Program-made: the position numbers and the translations under genes
Assembly (NCBI RefSeq): GCF_014926585.1
Contig: NZ_CP045422.1
Location: 3,068,001 to 3,132,000, forward strand
Origin: Devosia beringensis
GTDB taxonomy: Bacteria > Pseudomonadota > Alphaproteobacteria > Rhizobiales > Devosiaceae
DNA length: 64,000 nt
Direction of reading: 5' to 3'
The notes under the pieces: generated by a model
Databases searched by the model: none
The model's input: only the letters and a program-made list of their open reading frames with translations
What the model was told of the DNA's origin: nothing
Part shown: positions 16,906 to 27,953 of the stretch, in pieces
Layout of the letters: each line of letters opens with the position of its first letter
Numbering within the stretch: the first letter of the stretch is position 1

Positions 16906-18834
16906 ATGACGCAGACGAATGCGACCGGCGGCAGCGCCGGCATCGATGCGAGCGACCACAGCCATTCCCGTTCCGCCAAAGATTTCCCCTTGCTGGTCAT
17001 GGGCGCGATCGGCGTGGTCTATGGCGATATCGGTACCAGTCCGATCTATGCCTTCCGCCAGGCCATGTCGGTTCGGCCCGGCGCCGCGGCAAGCAGCATC
17101 GAAATTCTCGGCCTGCTGTCGCTGATCGTCTGGGCCCTGACCCTGACCGTGGCGGTCAAATATGTGTTCTTCGTCACGCGTGCCGACAATAATGGCGAAG
17201 GCGGCACGCTGTCGCTGATGGCCCTGGCCCGCAAGACCTTCACCAATCCACCGGCCTGGATCACCATTCTGGGCGTTGTCGGCGCAGCCATGTTCTTTGG
17301 CGATGCGATCATCACCCCCGCCATCTCCGTGCTCTCGGCCGTCGAAGGCGTGCAACTGGTACAGCCGGGCATGGCGCGCTGGGTGGTGCCGATCACCCTG
17401 GTGATCATTGTCGGGGTGTTCTTCGTGCAGCGCTTCGGCACGGCCAAGGTGTCCATCGTCTTCGGGCCGATCACGGCCATCTGGTTCCTGGTGCTGGGCT
17501 TTTCCGGCCTCGTGCACATCATCGACTATCCGGCCGTGCTGTGGGCGATCAACCCCCTGCTGGGGCTGCAGTTTCTCGCAACCCATTTCGGCATTGCCTT
17601 TGTGGTGATCGGCGCCATCTTCCTGGCGGTCACCGGCGCCGAGGCGCTCTATGTCGATCTGGGCCATTTCGGGCGCAAGCCAATCGTGCTGGCCTGGTTC
17701 GGGCTGGTGTTCCCCTGCCTGCTGCTCAACTATTTCGGGCAGGGCGCGTTCGTGCTCGAAGTGGGCGTGCACAATGTGGAAAGCCCGTTCTTTGAAATGC
17801 AGCCCGATTGGGCGCTGCTGCCCTTTGTCGGCCTGGCCACCATGGCCACCATCATTGCCAGCCAGGCGGTGATCTCGGGCACCTATAGCCTCACCCAGCA
17901 GGCCATCGCGCTCAACATGCTGCCCCGCATGCAGGTGCTGCACACGTCCGAGACACAGAGCGGCCAGGTCTATATGCCGCAAATCAACACCATGCTGATG
18001 ATCGGCGTGCTGATCCTGGTGGTGGGTTTCGGCAGTTCCGAGGCCCTTTCCAACGCCTATGGCATTGCGGTTTCGGGGGTGATGGTGGTGACGCTTTCAC
18101 TGCTGGTGGTGGTGATGTGGCGGAACTGGAAATGGCATCCGGCCGCCGTCATTGCCTTCGGCGTGGTATTTGCCATGATCGACGGGGCGTTCTTCGCCGC
18201 GAATGCGGCCAAGCTGTTCCAGGGCGGCTGGGTGCCGGCCGTTGTCGCCGCGGGTGTCGCCCTCATCATGTGGAGCTGGATGTCGGGCCGGCGTCGTCTC
18301 GCGGAAAAGACCAGACGAGACGAAGTGCCGCTGGAATTCCTGGTGGAGAACCTGGCCAAGAAGCGGCCGACCCTGGTGCCCGGCACCGCGGTATTTCTGA
18401 CCAGCGATATAGAGGGCGCGCCCACGGCGCTGCTGCACAGTCTCAAGCACTACAAGGTGCTGCACGAGCAGAACGTCATCCTGACGGTGCGCACCTCGGC
18501 CTCGCCGCGCGTTGCGGACGACGAGAAGGTGACCATCGACGCGTATAACGAGCTGTTCAGCCGGGTCGTCGTGACCTTCGGCTATATGGAAACGCCCAAT
18601 ATCCCCAAGGCGCTGGCGCTTGGCCGCAAGCTGGGCTGGAAGTTCGACATCATGAGCACCTCGTTCTTCCTGTCGCGGCGGTCATTGAAGCCGGGCAGCA
18701 AGCCAGGCAGCCCGCTGCGCTTCTGGCAGGACCGGCTGTTCACGCGCCTGGCGCGCAATGCCAGCGACGCGACGGAATATTTCCACATTCCCACCGGTCG
18801 CGTGGTGGAGATCGGCACTCAGGTGGTGCTGTAG
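16906..18834 (+). CDS. kup: Kup-type potassium uptake protein
   Basis: 642-residue inner-membrane K+ permease (KUP/HAK/KT family) with about twelve helices and a cytosolic C-terminal region of about 190 residues. The family opening is GVVYGDIGTSPIYAFR (about residues 38-53), with EGGTLSLMAL and GDAIITPAISVLSAVEG following. I use the ATG at 16906; an earlier in-frame GTG at 16864 lies in unlike sequence. The protein works as a K+/H+ symporter in studied members. No kdp genes are close. Confidence 0.95.
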   Translation: MTQTNATGGSAGIDASDHSHSRSAKDFPLLVMGAIGVVYGDIGTSPIYAFRQAMSVRPGAAASSIEILGLLSLIVWALTLTVAVKYVFFVTRADNNGEGGTLSLMALARKTFTNPPAWITILGVVGAAMFFGDAIITPAISVLSAVEGVQLVQPGMARWVVPITLVIIVGVFFVQRFGTAKVSIVFGPITAIWFLVLGFSGLVHIIDYPAVLWAINPLLGLQFLATHFGIAFVVIGAIFLAVTGAEALYVDLGHFGRKPIVLAWFGLVFPCLLLNYFGQGAFVLEVGVHNVESPFFEMQPDWALLPFVGLATMATIIASQAVISGTYSLTQQAIALNMLPRMQVLHTSETQSGQVYMPQINTMLMIGVLILVVGFGSSEALSNAYGIAVSGVMVVTLSLLVVVMWRNWKWHPAAVIAFGVVFAMIDGAFFAANAAKLFQGGWVPAVVAAGVALIMWSWMSGRRRLAEKTRRDEVPLEFLVENLAKKRPTLVPGTAVFLTSDIEGAPTALLHSLKHYKVLHEQNVILTVRTSASPRVADDEKVTIDAYNELFSRVVVTFGYMETPNIPKALALGRKLGWKFDIMSTSFFLSRRSLKPGSKPGSPLRFWQDRLFTRLARNASDATEYFHIPTGRVVEIGTQVVL

Positions 18835-18843
18835 GCAGCGTGC

Positions 18844-19284
18844 CTACTTCTCCATGTCCGGGCAGACATAGGGCACGGATGCCGTGACATAGCGCTGCTC
18901 GAGCACGTCGCTGCCCAGCTTGAGGCTGAGCACAAGTTCGGTCTCGGTGAGGGTGGCGATATCGGCATTGATGGTCATGCCGTCCTCGTCCCAGCTGATG
19001 GCGCTGTCGGAGACCTGCTGCCACTTGGAGAGGCGATAGGTTTCCCAGCAGCTGTCGCTGACCAGGGTGCCATCGGCGAGAAAGATCTGCATCGGGCCGG
19101 GCAGGGCCGCATCGGCGTCTGAGCGGACCCAGACCTTGTTGAGCAGGGGATTGCTGCGGTCGGCATCCTCGTCAGCGCTGTCTTCTTCGGCGTTCTGGGT
19201 ATCCTGCGCCATGGCGGGCAGGGTTACGCACGTGCCCACTCCCCAGACGCTGAGCAGCGCGATGATTGCGGCCTTGGTATCCAT
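18844..19284 (-). CDS. secreted protein of unknown function
   Basis: A 146-residue protein with a likely signal peptide: about 28 residues ending ...TLPAMA, then an acidic stretch (QDTQNAEEDSADEDADRS). The mature domain has the feel of a small beta-sandwich: a KVWVRSDADAALPGPMQIFLADG segment and two cysteines (about residues 79 and 142), possibly a disulfide. I use the second ATG (19284) because it gives the better signal peptide. I do not recognise a family with confidence; META/HslJ-like folds are a guess. It converges with kup. Confidence 0.55.
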   Translation of the reverse strand: MDTKAAIIALLSVWGVGTCVTLPAMAQDTQNAEEDSADEDADRSNPLLNKVWVRSDADAALPGPMQIFLADGTLVSDSCWETYRLSKWQQVSDSAISWDEDGMTINADIATLTETELVLSLKLGSDVLEQRYVTASVPYVCPDMEK

Positions 19285-19457
19285 CAGCAAGTTCCCCGTG
19301 TGCCACAGTCAGGTGGTGACTGCATCGGCGTGCGGCAAGGGTGGGCGTGCAAGAAGGCAAGATTGCGTTGGGGAAATGACAGCCCGGCGGTTTTTCCGGG
19401 ACATCTGGCAGATGCCCCACCGGCGTGCCGGTGGGGTTCGATGATGGGCCGTCGCGA

Positions 19458-20591
19458 TCAGGCCTTGGCGAAGCTGCGCAGGCCGAGCGAGCGGTCGCGG
19501 CTGCTGACGCGGTCGGCCTGGACGGGCCAGAGCTTGTAATCGGCGCCGCCCAGTTCGTGATAGGCGTGCACGGCCCAGTTGGGATCGTCGAGCGCACCGC
19601 GGGCCAGGGCGATGAAGTCGGCCTCGCCGTTAGCCAGGATGGCCTCGGCCCCCCGGACGTCGCCGAGCAGGCCAACTGCCATGGTGGGGATGTCGGCGCC
19701 GTCGCGAACGGCCTTGGCAAAGGGTACCTGATAGTTCGACACCGCATTGATCGTGGCGCCGTCAAAGCCGCCGCTCGAGCAGTCGATGGCGTCGACGCCC
19801 AGGGCCTTGAGCTCGCGCGACAGCGCGACGCTGTCCTCGACCTGCCAGCCATCTGGATGCCAGTCGCTGACCGATAGGCGCACCAGCAGAGGTTTGTCGG
19901 CCGGCCAGACGGCGCGCACGGCGGCTGTGATCTCGAGCACCAGCCGCATGCGGTTCTCGCGGCTGCCGCCATACTGGTCGGTGCGATGGTTGGCCAGAGG
20001 CGAGAGGAACTGGTTGAGCAGATAGCCATGGGCCGCATGGATTTCGACGGTATCGAAACCGGCCTGGTCGGCGCGCTTTGCGGCGGCCACGAAATCGGCG
20101 ATCAGCTGGGCGATACCGGCGTCGTCGAGGGCCGTCGGGGTCTGGAAGCTGGCGTCGCTGGGGGAATGGGCAATGGCGCTGGGTGCTACCGGGGTCCAGT
20201 GCTGATAGCCCACGGCGGCCTTTTCGGCCTCGGACATGCTGGCAGTGTCGTTCCAGGTCACCGGGGTGGAGGCCTTGCGGCCGGCATGGGCCAGCTGGAT
20301 GCCGGCGGCCGTGCCCTGGGCGTGCAGGAAATCGACGATGCGGGCGAGGGGGGCGATCTGCTCGTCCTTCCACAGGCCCAGATCGGCATAGGAAATGCGG
20401 CCCTCGGCGGTAACGCCGGTGGCTTCCAGGATCACCAGGCCAAAGCCGCCAATGGCAAAGCGCCCGAGATGGACCAGATGCCAGTCATTGGCGAAGCCGT
20501 CCTGCGCCGAATACTGGCACATCGGGGCAACGACGGTGCGGTTGCGCAGGGTAAGGCCGCGCAGCGTGGCGGGCGAGAAGAGTGCGGACAT
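19458..20591 (-). CDS. NADH:flavin oxidoreductase (Old Yellow Enzyme, YqjM-like)
   Basis: A 377-residue FMN-dependent ene-reductase with a TIM-barrel. Family marks: the VVAPMCQYSAQDGFANDWHL segment near the N-terminus, whose Cys is the redox-sensing residue of YqjM-type enzymes, GIQLAHAGRKAS, EIHAAHGYLLNQFLSP with the substrate-binding His/His pair, and NRMRLVLEI. The start ATG at 20591 follows an AAGAAAGAG site; an upstream in-frame ATG at 20690 gives a non-family N-terminus. It reduces activated alkenes or nitro compounds in studied homologues; native substrate unknown. Confidence 0.92.
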   Translation of the reverse strand: MSALFSPATLRGLTLRNRTVVAPMCQYSAQDGFANDWHLVHLGRFAIGGFGLVILEATGVTAEGRISYADLGLWKDEQIAPLARIVDFLHAQGTAAGIQLAHAGRKASTPVTWNDTASMSEAEKAAVGYQHWTPVAPSAIAHSPSDASFQTPTALDDAGIAQLIADFVAAAKRADQAGFDTVEIHAAHGYLLNQFLSPLANHRTDQYGGSRENRMRLVLEITAAVRAVWPADKPLLVRLSVSDWHPDGWQVEDSVALSRELKALGVDAIDCSSGGFDGATINAVSNYQVPFAKAVRDGADIPTMAVGLLGDVRGAEAILANGEADFIALARGALDDPNWAVHAYHELGGADYKLWPVQADRVSSRDRSLGLRSFAKA

Positions 20592-20722
20592 GGAATGCTC
20601 TTTCTTTAAACGTGGCGCATCAATGGACCTTTGCAGCTCCATCGGCAAGTGCCGATGGTTAGGACGCAGTGTTGCCGTCGGTGCATGCAATGATAGGGTC
20701 CGTCCGCAACGGAGAGACCAGC

Positions 20723-21619
20723 ATGAAAATTACGCTCGACCTCGCTCAATTGGTGGCCGAGGGCAAACTGACAGCGGCTGAGGCCGAGCGCCTCAAGACC
20801 TATGCGGCAGCCGATACCGGGCAATTGGCCATCAATGTTCTGCTGGGGCTGGGTGCCGCCGCGGTGGCAGCCGGGGTGGGGATCCTGATCCCGTCGCTGC
20901 AAACCTTGATTGCGCTGGGGGGCATCCTGTTTGTCGCCGGGTTCGCCATGCGCGTGGCCCGCGTTGAGCAATGGTCGGTCTTTGCCCAGATCATCATGGT
21001 GATCGGCGCATTGGCGCTGGGCGGCGGTCTGTTTGCTCTGTTTGGCGAGCAGTTGTGGGTGCGTGTAGCGCTCACGCTGGGATTGGCGGTGGCAGGCGTC
21101 GTCGCGGCATCGGGACTTCTGGTTTCGCTGGCGGTAATAGCCTTCGGCGCCACCATCACCGTGGATGCCGATCTGTGGACACCGACGCATTATCTGGCCG
21201 CTGCGATCGGCTCGTTGTCGCTGCTGACGCTGGCGCTCTATCTGGTGTCGCTGCGTCTGCCGCCCGCCTATGAACGTCTCGCCATCGTCGCCATGCGGAC
21301 GGCGATCCTGCTGGTCAACGCCGCCTTCTTCATCGGCTCGGTGTTCGGTGACGAACTGCTCGGCTGGTCGAGCCTGTCGTTCGCCATCGCCTGGGCGCTG
21401 GCGCTGCTGGCCTTTGGCGGTTGGGCGGTGTCCGCAAACCGGCGCTGGGTGGTCAATGTCGTGGCGGTGTTCGGCGCGATCCACTTCTTCACGCAGTGGT
21501 TCATGGTGCTTGGGGCGCAGCCGCTATCGATCCTGGGCGGCGGCCTGTTGCTGATCGGCTTTGGCCTGGCCCTGGCACAGTTCAATCGCGTCTACAGGCA
21601 GCGAAGAGCCGTCGCCTGA
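20723..21619 (+). CDS. DUF2157-like membrane protein
   Basis: 298-residue integral membrane protein. The first ~30 residues (MKITLDLAQLVAEGKLTAAEAERLKTY) form a soluble helical region resembling the DUF2157 N-terminal motif, followed by about nine hydrophobic helices. I start at 20723 because GGAGAG lies just upstream and the soluble region is then intact. No transport signature or catalytic motif is visible. It diverges from the OYE gene and converges with phoX. Confidence 0.65.
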   Translation: MKITLDLAQLVAEGKLTAAEAERLKTYAAADTGQLAINVLLGLGAAAVAAGVGILIPSLQTLIALGGILFVAGFAMRVARVEQWSVFAQIIMVIGALALGGGLFALFGEQLWVRVALTLGLAVAGVVAASGLLVSLAVIAFGATITVDADLWTPTHYLAAAIGSLSLLTLALYLVSLRLPPAYERLAIVAMRTAILLVNAAFFIGSVFGDELLGWSSLSFAIAWALALLAFGGWAVSANRRWVVNVVAVFGAIHFFTQWFMVLGAQPLSILGGGLLLIGFGLALAQFNRVYRQRRAVA

Positions 21620-21621
21620 AA

Positions 21622-21653
21622 CCCCTCTCCCACCCCCCAGGGCGGGAGAGGGG
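21622..21653. terminator. bidirectional hairpin between DUF2157 gene and phoX
   Basis: CCCCTCTCCC and GGGAGAGGGG form a perfect 10-bp stem with a 12-base loop, in the 41-base gap between convergent genes. It lacks a T-run, but its place fits a shared terminator. Confidence 0.55.
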
Positions 21654-21660
21654 CCATGGC

Positions 21661-23634
21661 CTAGCTGCCGACGACGCCGCCGTCGCGTTTGGTCAACACC
21701 ACCAGCGAAGGCCGCGCCGGCATGGAATCGGCAAAGTCCGGCCAGGATGTGCCGGCTTCATCGAGCGTCTCGGCGTCTTCCATGTCGTCGATCCGCAACT
21801 CGCCCGGATGCTGCACCGACATGAAGAGGCTGGTGCCATCGGGCGTGAAGGTGGGCGAACAGGCTTCCGAACCGGTCGGCGGAATGTAAAAGAGGCGTGG
21901 CAGGGCGCGGCCTTCACCTTCGGTGTCCATGGCATAGACGGCGTCGGCCATGCCATCGGGCGGCGGGCCGTCGGTCGTCACCCAGATGCGGCCGGCCGGA
22001 TCGACGCCGATATTGTCCGGATCGGTAAACCACCCATTCTGGCTCGTGTCGGGGTGAAACAGGCTCTCCTCCTCAGGCTTTGCCGGGTCGCCGCAGAGAG
22101 CGAAGACGTCCCAGGTGAAGCGGTCCGCAGCGTGGTCGGGTGCATCCGGCGCACCGGGCGGCACCAGTTCGAGCAGGTGACCATGCGGGTTGGGACCGCG
22201 CGGATTGGCCGGGTTGACGCTCTCGGCCGCGTCGCCGCCGGCGGGCAGACGGTCTTCATTTTCGGTCATCGCGACATAGAGCTTGCCGGTGCCGGTATGG
22301 GGGATGAAGCCTTCGGGCGCGTCCATCGGCGTGGCGCCAACCAGATCGGCTGCGGCGCGGGTATTAAGCACCACGTCGGCCTGGCTGGCAAAGCCGGCTT
22401 CTGCCGTCAGCAGGCCTTCACCGGCCACTAGCGGCACCCATTCCATCGTGCCGTCGCTGGCAAATTTGGCGACCGACAAGGTGCCGCTGTCGAGCAGGTC
22501 CTTGTTGGCGGCGCGATTGTCGGGGTCGTATTTGCCCTCGGTGACGAAGCGATAGAGATATTCGAAGTCGTCGTCGTCGCCCATGAAGACAACGACACGC
22601 CCGTCCGGCGCGACGCTGACCTGGGCGCCTTCATGGGTCATGCGGCCCAAGGCGGTGCGCTTGACCGGCTTGGCGGTGGGATCCATCGGATCGATCTCGA
22701 CGACCCAGTCGAACTTCATCCACTCGTTGGGTTCGTTCTCGAACTTGAAGCGTGGCTCGACGCGCGACACCGAATAGATGTCGTTCTCGTCTTCGTCCCA
22801 GCCTTGGCGCTCTACCAACTCCTGGTTGTCCAGCGTCGTATAGTCGCCGGCAAACACGTCCATCGAGCCTTCTTCGCCCGACAGCATGGTGCCCCAGGGG
22901 GTGACGCCGCCATTGCAGTTGGAGATAGTGCCGAACACCACGGTGCCCGTGGGGTCGGCTTTGGTCTTGAGGCGGTCGTCGCCGGCCGCGGGGCCGGAGA
23001 TCACGATCTCGGTGCCCATATGGATGCGACGGTTGTATTGCCCGTCCTTGACGACTTCCCACTGACTGCCATTGCGGCGGATTTCGACGATGCTGACACC
23101 CGTCGAGGCCATGACCGTGCGGATCTGCGCGTCGGTCAGCTTGTCGCGATAGTCCTCCATGCTGAGGCCGGGAAACATCAGGAAGGGCGAGGCATATTCG
23201 TGGCTGACCAGCAGCAGGCCGCGATCGCTTGCAGTCGAGCCGAGCGGCAGGGGCAGGAAAGCCGTAAAGTCGTTATTGTAGCCGAACTGTCGTTCGGCGG
23301 CGGGGCCATCGATGGTGGACAGATCGAAGTCCGGGCTGTCGGGGAAGATGGCGTCGCCCCAGCGCAGCAGCACCTGGCGGTCATAGCCCTCAGGCCAGTG
23401 GTCCTCGGCATCGCGCACGCGGGTCAATTCGGTGAAGGTCAGGGTAGAGCCGCCTTCGGATGCGGCGGCGCTGCGCACGCCAAAGCTCTGGCCCAGGGCC
23501 GCGACGGCCGAGGTGGCGAGAAACCCTTTGAGCAGGGTGCGGCGATTGAAGCCTTCGTTGAGCAGGGAGCCATAGGTCTGGGCAAAGGCACGGCGCGGAT
23601 TGGGACGCTCACGCGTCTTCTGACGGTCGGTCAT
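21661..23634 (-). CDS. phoX: PhoX-type alkaline phosphatase (DUF839)
   Basis: 657-residue exported protein of the PhoX/DUF839 family, calcium-iron phosphomonoesterases that release phosphate from organic esters. A twin-arginine signal is clear: NRRTLLKGFLATSAVAALG (about residues 30-48), so it is exported folded. The body shows PhoX marks such as LLVSHEYASPFLMF, the SNCNGGVTPWGTMLSGEE segment, GRMTHEGAQVSVAPDGRVVVFMGDDDDFEYLYRF and the NPHGHLLELVPPG/DNIGVDPAGRIWVTTDG region near the C-terminus. The start is the ATG at 23634; the frame runs on upstream but crosses tetR. Activity is not proven by sequence. Confidence 0.88.
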   Translation of the reverse strand: MTDRQKTRERPNPRRAFAQTYGSLLNEGFNRRTLLKGFLATSAVAALGQSFGVRSAAASEGGSTLTFTELTRVRDAEDHWPEGYDRQVLLRWGDAIFPDSPDFDLSTIDGPAAERQFGYNNDFTAFLPLPLGSTASDRGLLLVSHEYASPFLMFPGLSMEDYRDKLTDAQIRTVMASTGVSIVEIRRNGSQWEVVKDGQYNRRIHMGTEIVISGPAAGDDRLKTKADPTGTVVFGTISNCNGGVTPWGTMLSGEEGSMDVFAGDYTTLDNQELVERQGWDEDENDIYSVSRVEPRFKFENEPNEWMKFDWVVEIDPMDPTAKPVKRTALGRMTHEGAQVSVAPDGRVVVFMGDDDDFEYLYRFVTEGKYDPDNRAANKDLLDSGTLSVAKFASDGTMEWVPLVAGEGLLTAEAGFASQADVVLNTRAAADLVGATPMDAPEGFIPHTGTGKLYVAMTENEDRLPAGGDAAESVNPANPRGPNPHGHLLELVPPGAPDAPDHAADRFTWDVFALCGDPAKPEEESLFHPDTSQNGWFTDPDNIGVDPAGRIWVTTDGPPPDGMADAVYAMDTEGEGRALPRLFYIPPTGSEACSPTFTPDGTSLFMSVQHPGELRIDDMEDAETLDEAGTSWPDFADSMPARPSLVVLTKRDGGVVGS

Positions 23635-23777
23635 GGTCTGGAACTCTAGAGGGGTTGCTCTTTGAGCATTCCATGCGCAGGCGACCGTTGCGTGACGTCG
23701 GCCGGGTCCGGCAATGCGGCGAACGGGGAAAATCGCTGCCAATCGGCCATGCCTGGCAAATAGCCCTTGCGTGGAAC

Positions 23778-23793
23778 CGTACCGTACGGTACG
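23778..23793. promoter_or_regulatory. perfect 16-bp palindromic operator (TetR-type)
   Basis: CGTACCGTACGGTACG is a perfect palindrome, 37 bases before the tetR start and 143 bases before the divergent phoX start. TetR-family dimers bind palindromes of this size, usually over their own promoters, so autoregulation and possibly control of phoX are likely. Confidence 0.7.
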
Positions 23794-23829
23794 CCTCGAC
23801 GAAATAGGCCGAAACCGTTCGGCTGTCGC

Positions 23830-25540
<1,711 letters not shown>

Positions 25541-25562
25541 GTTTTCGTCACAAGAATACCGG

Positions 25563-25588
25563 AAGCGGGGGTCATGCCCCCGCTTTTT
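25563..25588 (+). terminator. rho-independent terminator after ilvC
   Basis: AAGCGGGGG and its complement with a short loop (TCATG), followed by TTTTT and GTTTG. Located 23 bases past the ilvC stop. Confidence 0.93.
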
Positions 25589-25616
25589 GTTTGTGGCTGC
25601 ACAGTGTGGGCAGTCC

Positions 25617-26714
25617 TTAAAGGGGGGCGGGCTGGCTGGCAGCGGAGACCGCGTTATAGCGGTTGCCCAGTTCGATGCGCCGGGCCTGGGCGCGCTGCAG
25701 CGTGCGGTTGTCGCCGGCGGATGGTCCCAGGCTGTCAGCGAACTCTTCCAGGCGGTCGTCAAGCTGGCCGAGTAGCTTGAGAGCAGCATTAAGGCGATCG
25801 CCGGCATCGGCGGGCGGTGCGTCGAGCGGCCAAGTGATGGCGTCATGCGCGCAGATCGCCGCATTCTCGAGATTGCGCATCTCGATGGGCAACAGCGCCG
25901 TGGCATCGTCGGTTTGCCGCGCCTGCTCGATGCGCCTGGCCAGGTCGATGATGCGGGCACATCGATTGGCAGCCTCACTGGCTGTCGCGGCGGCCGCGTC
26001 TGCCGCGTCGACCAGCTTTTTCAGCTGCACGGCGCGGTACTGATTGAACAGGGTGACGGCGGCCGTGGCGTCGGCACGGTCCTGGGCGCGGGGGAAGATG
26101 CGCGCTGCCGCTTCCGGATCGGCCAGTGTGTATTCGACGAAGGCCATGGCCTCGTCCATGCCGGGGTCGGGCAGCACGAAATGCTCGGTGGTCAGGGCGG
26201 CGGCGCTGCGGGCAAACAGCAGGGCGACCCTGCCGTCCTCGGCATTGGCGGGGCGGGGAATGTCGCGAATAAAGCGCATGGCGGTCATAAGGCCACGTCC
26301 GGAGCGTGCATTGACGCGGATCAGGTTCGACAGCCGATTGGTGAAGACCAGATGCTGCATGGCCCACAATGGCCCCAGCCTGCTGCGGGGCAGGGATGCC
26401 AGCAGCACCGGGGCCGCCAGTTCGAGGGGTTCATCCGTGGCAAAAAAGGGAAGGTCGATCTCCAGGTCGAAATCGCTGAAACCTGCGGGTGCCCCATCCG
26501 TGGCCACCGACACCCGCTCGGCGACCCGGTCCGGCTGCGGCTCAAAGGTAAAGCTGAGCTGTCCGGTCCTGGCAAGCGTGTCGTTCACCGAAACGTCGAC
26601 GGTCACATTGGTCAGCGAACCGGGGTTGTCGGCGTCAAGCGCGACATCGATATCGGCTGCCAGCGCAGCGTATGGCACGGCCAGCGCCAGCAGGATCGTC
26701 AGCATCCTCAGCAT
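25617..26714 (-). CDS. exported protein of unknown function
   Basis: 365 residues with an evident signal peptide (MLRMLTILLALAVPYAALAAD, cleavage after ALA). The mature part has an N-terminal beta-rich segment (about residues 22-100) and a long helical, Ala/Asp/Arg-rich part (about 120-350) with many charged heptad-like runs. A single pair of cysteines lies near residues 250-290. No family recognised. Its start overlaps the stop of the upstream membrane gene (TAATG), so the two are almost certainly made together. Confidence 0.6.
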   Translation of the reverse strand: MLRMLTILLALAVPYAALAADIDVALDADNPGSLTNVTVDVSVNDTLARTGQLSFTFEPQPDRVAERVSVATDGAPAGFSDFDLEIDLPFFATDEPLELAAPVLLASLPRSRLGPLWAMQHLVFTNRLSNLIRVNARSGRGLMTAMRFIRDIPRPANAEDGRVALLFARSAAALTTEHFVLPDPGMDEAMAFVEYTLADPEAAARIFPRAQDRADATAAVTLFNQYRAVQLKKLVDAADAAAATASEAANRCARIIDLARRIEQARQTDDATALLPIEMRNLENAAICAHDAITWPLDAPPADAGDRLNAALKLLGQLDDRLEEFADSLGPSAGDNRTLQRAQARRIELGNRYNAVSAASQPAPL

Positions 26715-27226
26715 TACTTGTTCACCCCCAGAATGACGGCCAGATAGTTGCCGTGGAAGGCCACCACGCCGGCCACCGTTGCCTTGGCCAGCTGCACGGT
26801 GGTCTGGTCGCCGGCCAGTTCTTCCAGCAGCAGAGGATTGAGTTGAAAGACGGCAAACAGGCTGAGCCATCCTGCGCCGCCGACCAGCAGCAGGAGAAAG
26901 GCGGCGCGGCCGACCCGGTTGAGCTGAGTACCGGTCTTGGGTGTTGCCCCAGACAGGTCCGGTACGAAGCAGACCGCGGCAAACACCACCGGGATGGCCG
27001 CGATGACCACGGTGATGGTCTGGCCGAAGACGTCGGCCAGCGGAAAAATGAGCAGGGCGACCACCGCGATGGCCGCATCGGTCACCAGCTCCTGGGTGAT
27101 GCCAAGCCGGCGCGCGAGTAGGATCAGGCACAGCAGCATTGCCATCGTTCCCATGCCCAGTAGCACCAGCAGCAGCGCGGATTGAGCAGCACGGCGGACA
27201 AATATGTCGGTGATGAGTCTGGACAC
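26714..27226 (-). CDS. small integral membrane protein, unknown
   Basis: 170 residues with four to five predicted transmembrane helices (about 17-37, 47-65, 70-88, 105-125, 148-165), few charged residues inside them, and no recognised motif. Translation is coupled to the exported protein that follows on the minus strand (TAATG overlap). Together they look like a membrane anchor plus a periplasmic partner; function unknown. Confidence 0.6.
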   Translation of the reverse strand: MSRLITDIFVRRAAQSALLLVLLGMGTMAMLLCLILLARRLGITQELVTDAAIAVVALLIFPLADVFGQTITVVIAAIPVVFAAVCFVPDLSGATPKTGTQLNRVGRAAFLLLLVGGAGWLSLFAVFQLNPLLLEELAGDQTTVQLAKATVAGVVAFHGNYLAVILGVNK

Positions 27227-27482
27227 GGTGGTTGCCCCGTTGCGGTCATCGGCAGGAGGAGCCTATTGCGACCGGGAAGCAGCGCAAATTGCCTACAACA
27301 CGTACGGTGGACTACGGCCTGGCAGGTCGGCGCCAATCCGAGCGGATCGAGAACGGCGCGGCCCGTAGGGCGATGGACAGGCCCGGCCCGCTGCTCTCTC
27401 GGAACGCGCGCGGAGAGACTTCTGGCGCGGTGGAAACTGCGCTAAACCCATGCGCAGGATAGGGCGGAGTCGTGGGGGTAAT

Positions 27483-27953
27483 ATGAGCTTGCCGGAATTT
27501 CCCGTAGAGGGCGGTTGCCAGTGTGGGGCGGCGCGGTATCGCCTCAAGGCGAGCCCGCTCTCGGTCTACAACTGCCACTGCAAGGACTGCCAGCGCTATT
27601 CAGGCGCCGCCTGGTCGATGTCGATGATCGTGCGGGACGCCGATTTCGAGCTGCTGAGCGGCACGATTGCGCAATATCGCCGCGTGGCCGACAGTGGCAA
27701 TGTGATTGTCATGAATTTCTGTGCGCATTGCCATGGCTGGCTGTGGAACGATCCGCCGGCGCCGGGCATCAAGGTGGCGCGGGCGGGAACGCTGGACGAC
27801 ATGGACTGGGCTGCGCCGGTGGGCAATATCTGGACCGACAGCAAGGCCGCATGGGTGCATATCGACCCGGCGCAGATCAATTTCGCCAAGGGCGCGACCG
27901 ACCGCACACCGCTGTTCGACGCCTGGACGCGCTTTACCCAGCAGGACAAATGA
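27483..27953 (+). CDS. GFA family protein (Cys-rich zinc fold)
   Basis: 156 residues of the Gfa/glutathione-dependent formaldehyde-activating-enzyme-like fold. The zinc-binding cysteines are visible as CQCGAARY, then NCHCKDCQRYSGAAWSM (CxC and CxxC), then FCAHCHGWLW (CxxC). The start ATG at 27483 has a GGGGG ribosome site; an upstream in-frame ATG at 27450 is less likely. Most members have no proven substrate, so the family name should not be read as proof of formaldehyde metabolism. It overlaps the next gene (ATGA). Confidence 0.88.
   Translation: MSLPEFPVEGGCQCGAARYRLKASPLSVYNCHCKDCQRYSGAAWSMSMIVRDADFELLSGTIAQYRRVADSGNVIVMNFCAHCHGWLWNDPPAPGIKVARAGTLDDMDWAAPVGNIWTDSKAAWVHIDPAQINFAKGATDRTPLFDAWTRFTQQDK

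Noticed and set aside
23681..23698. Weak Pho-like repeat upstream of phoX (minus strand ACGTCAC, GCAA, CGGTCGC)
   Set aside because: Only 4 of 7 matches in each unit, no better than chance.
27227..27482. Possible small gene in the 256-base divergent gap before GFA
   Set aside because: No start with a ribosome site and no family-like frame; best seen as divergent promoter space.
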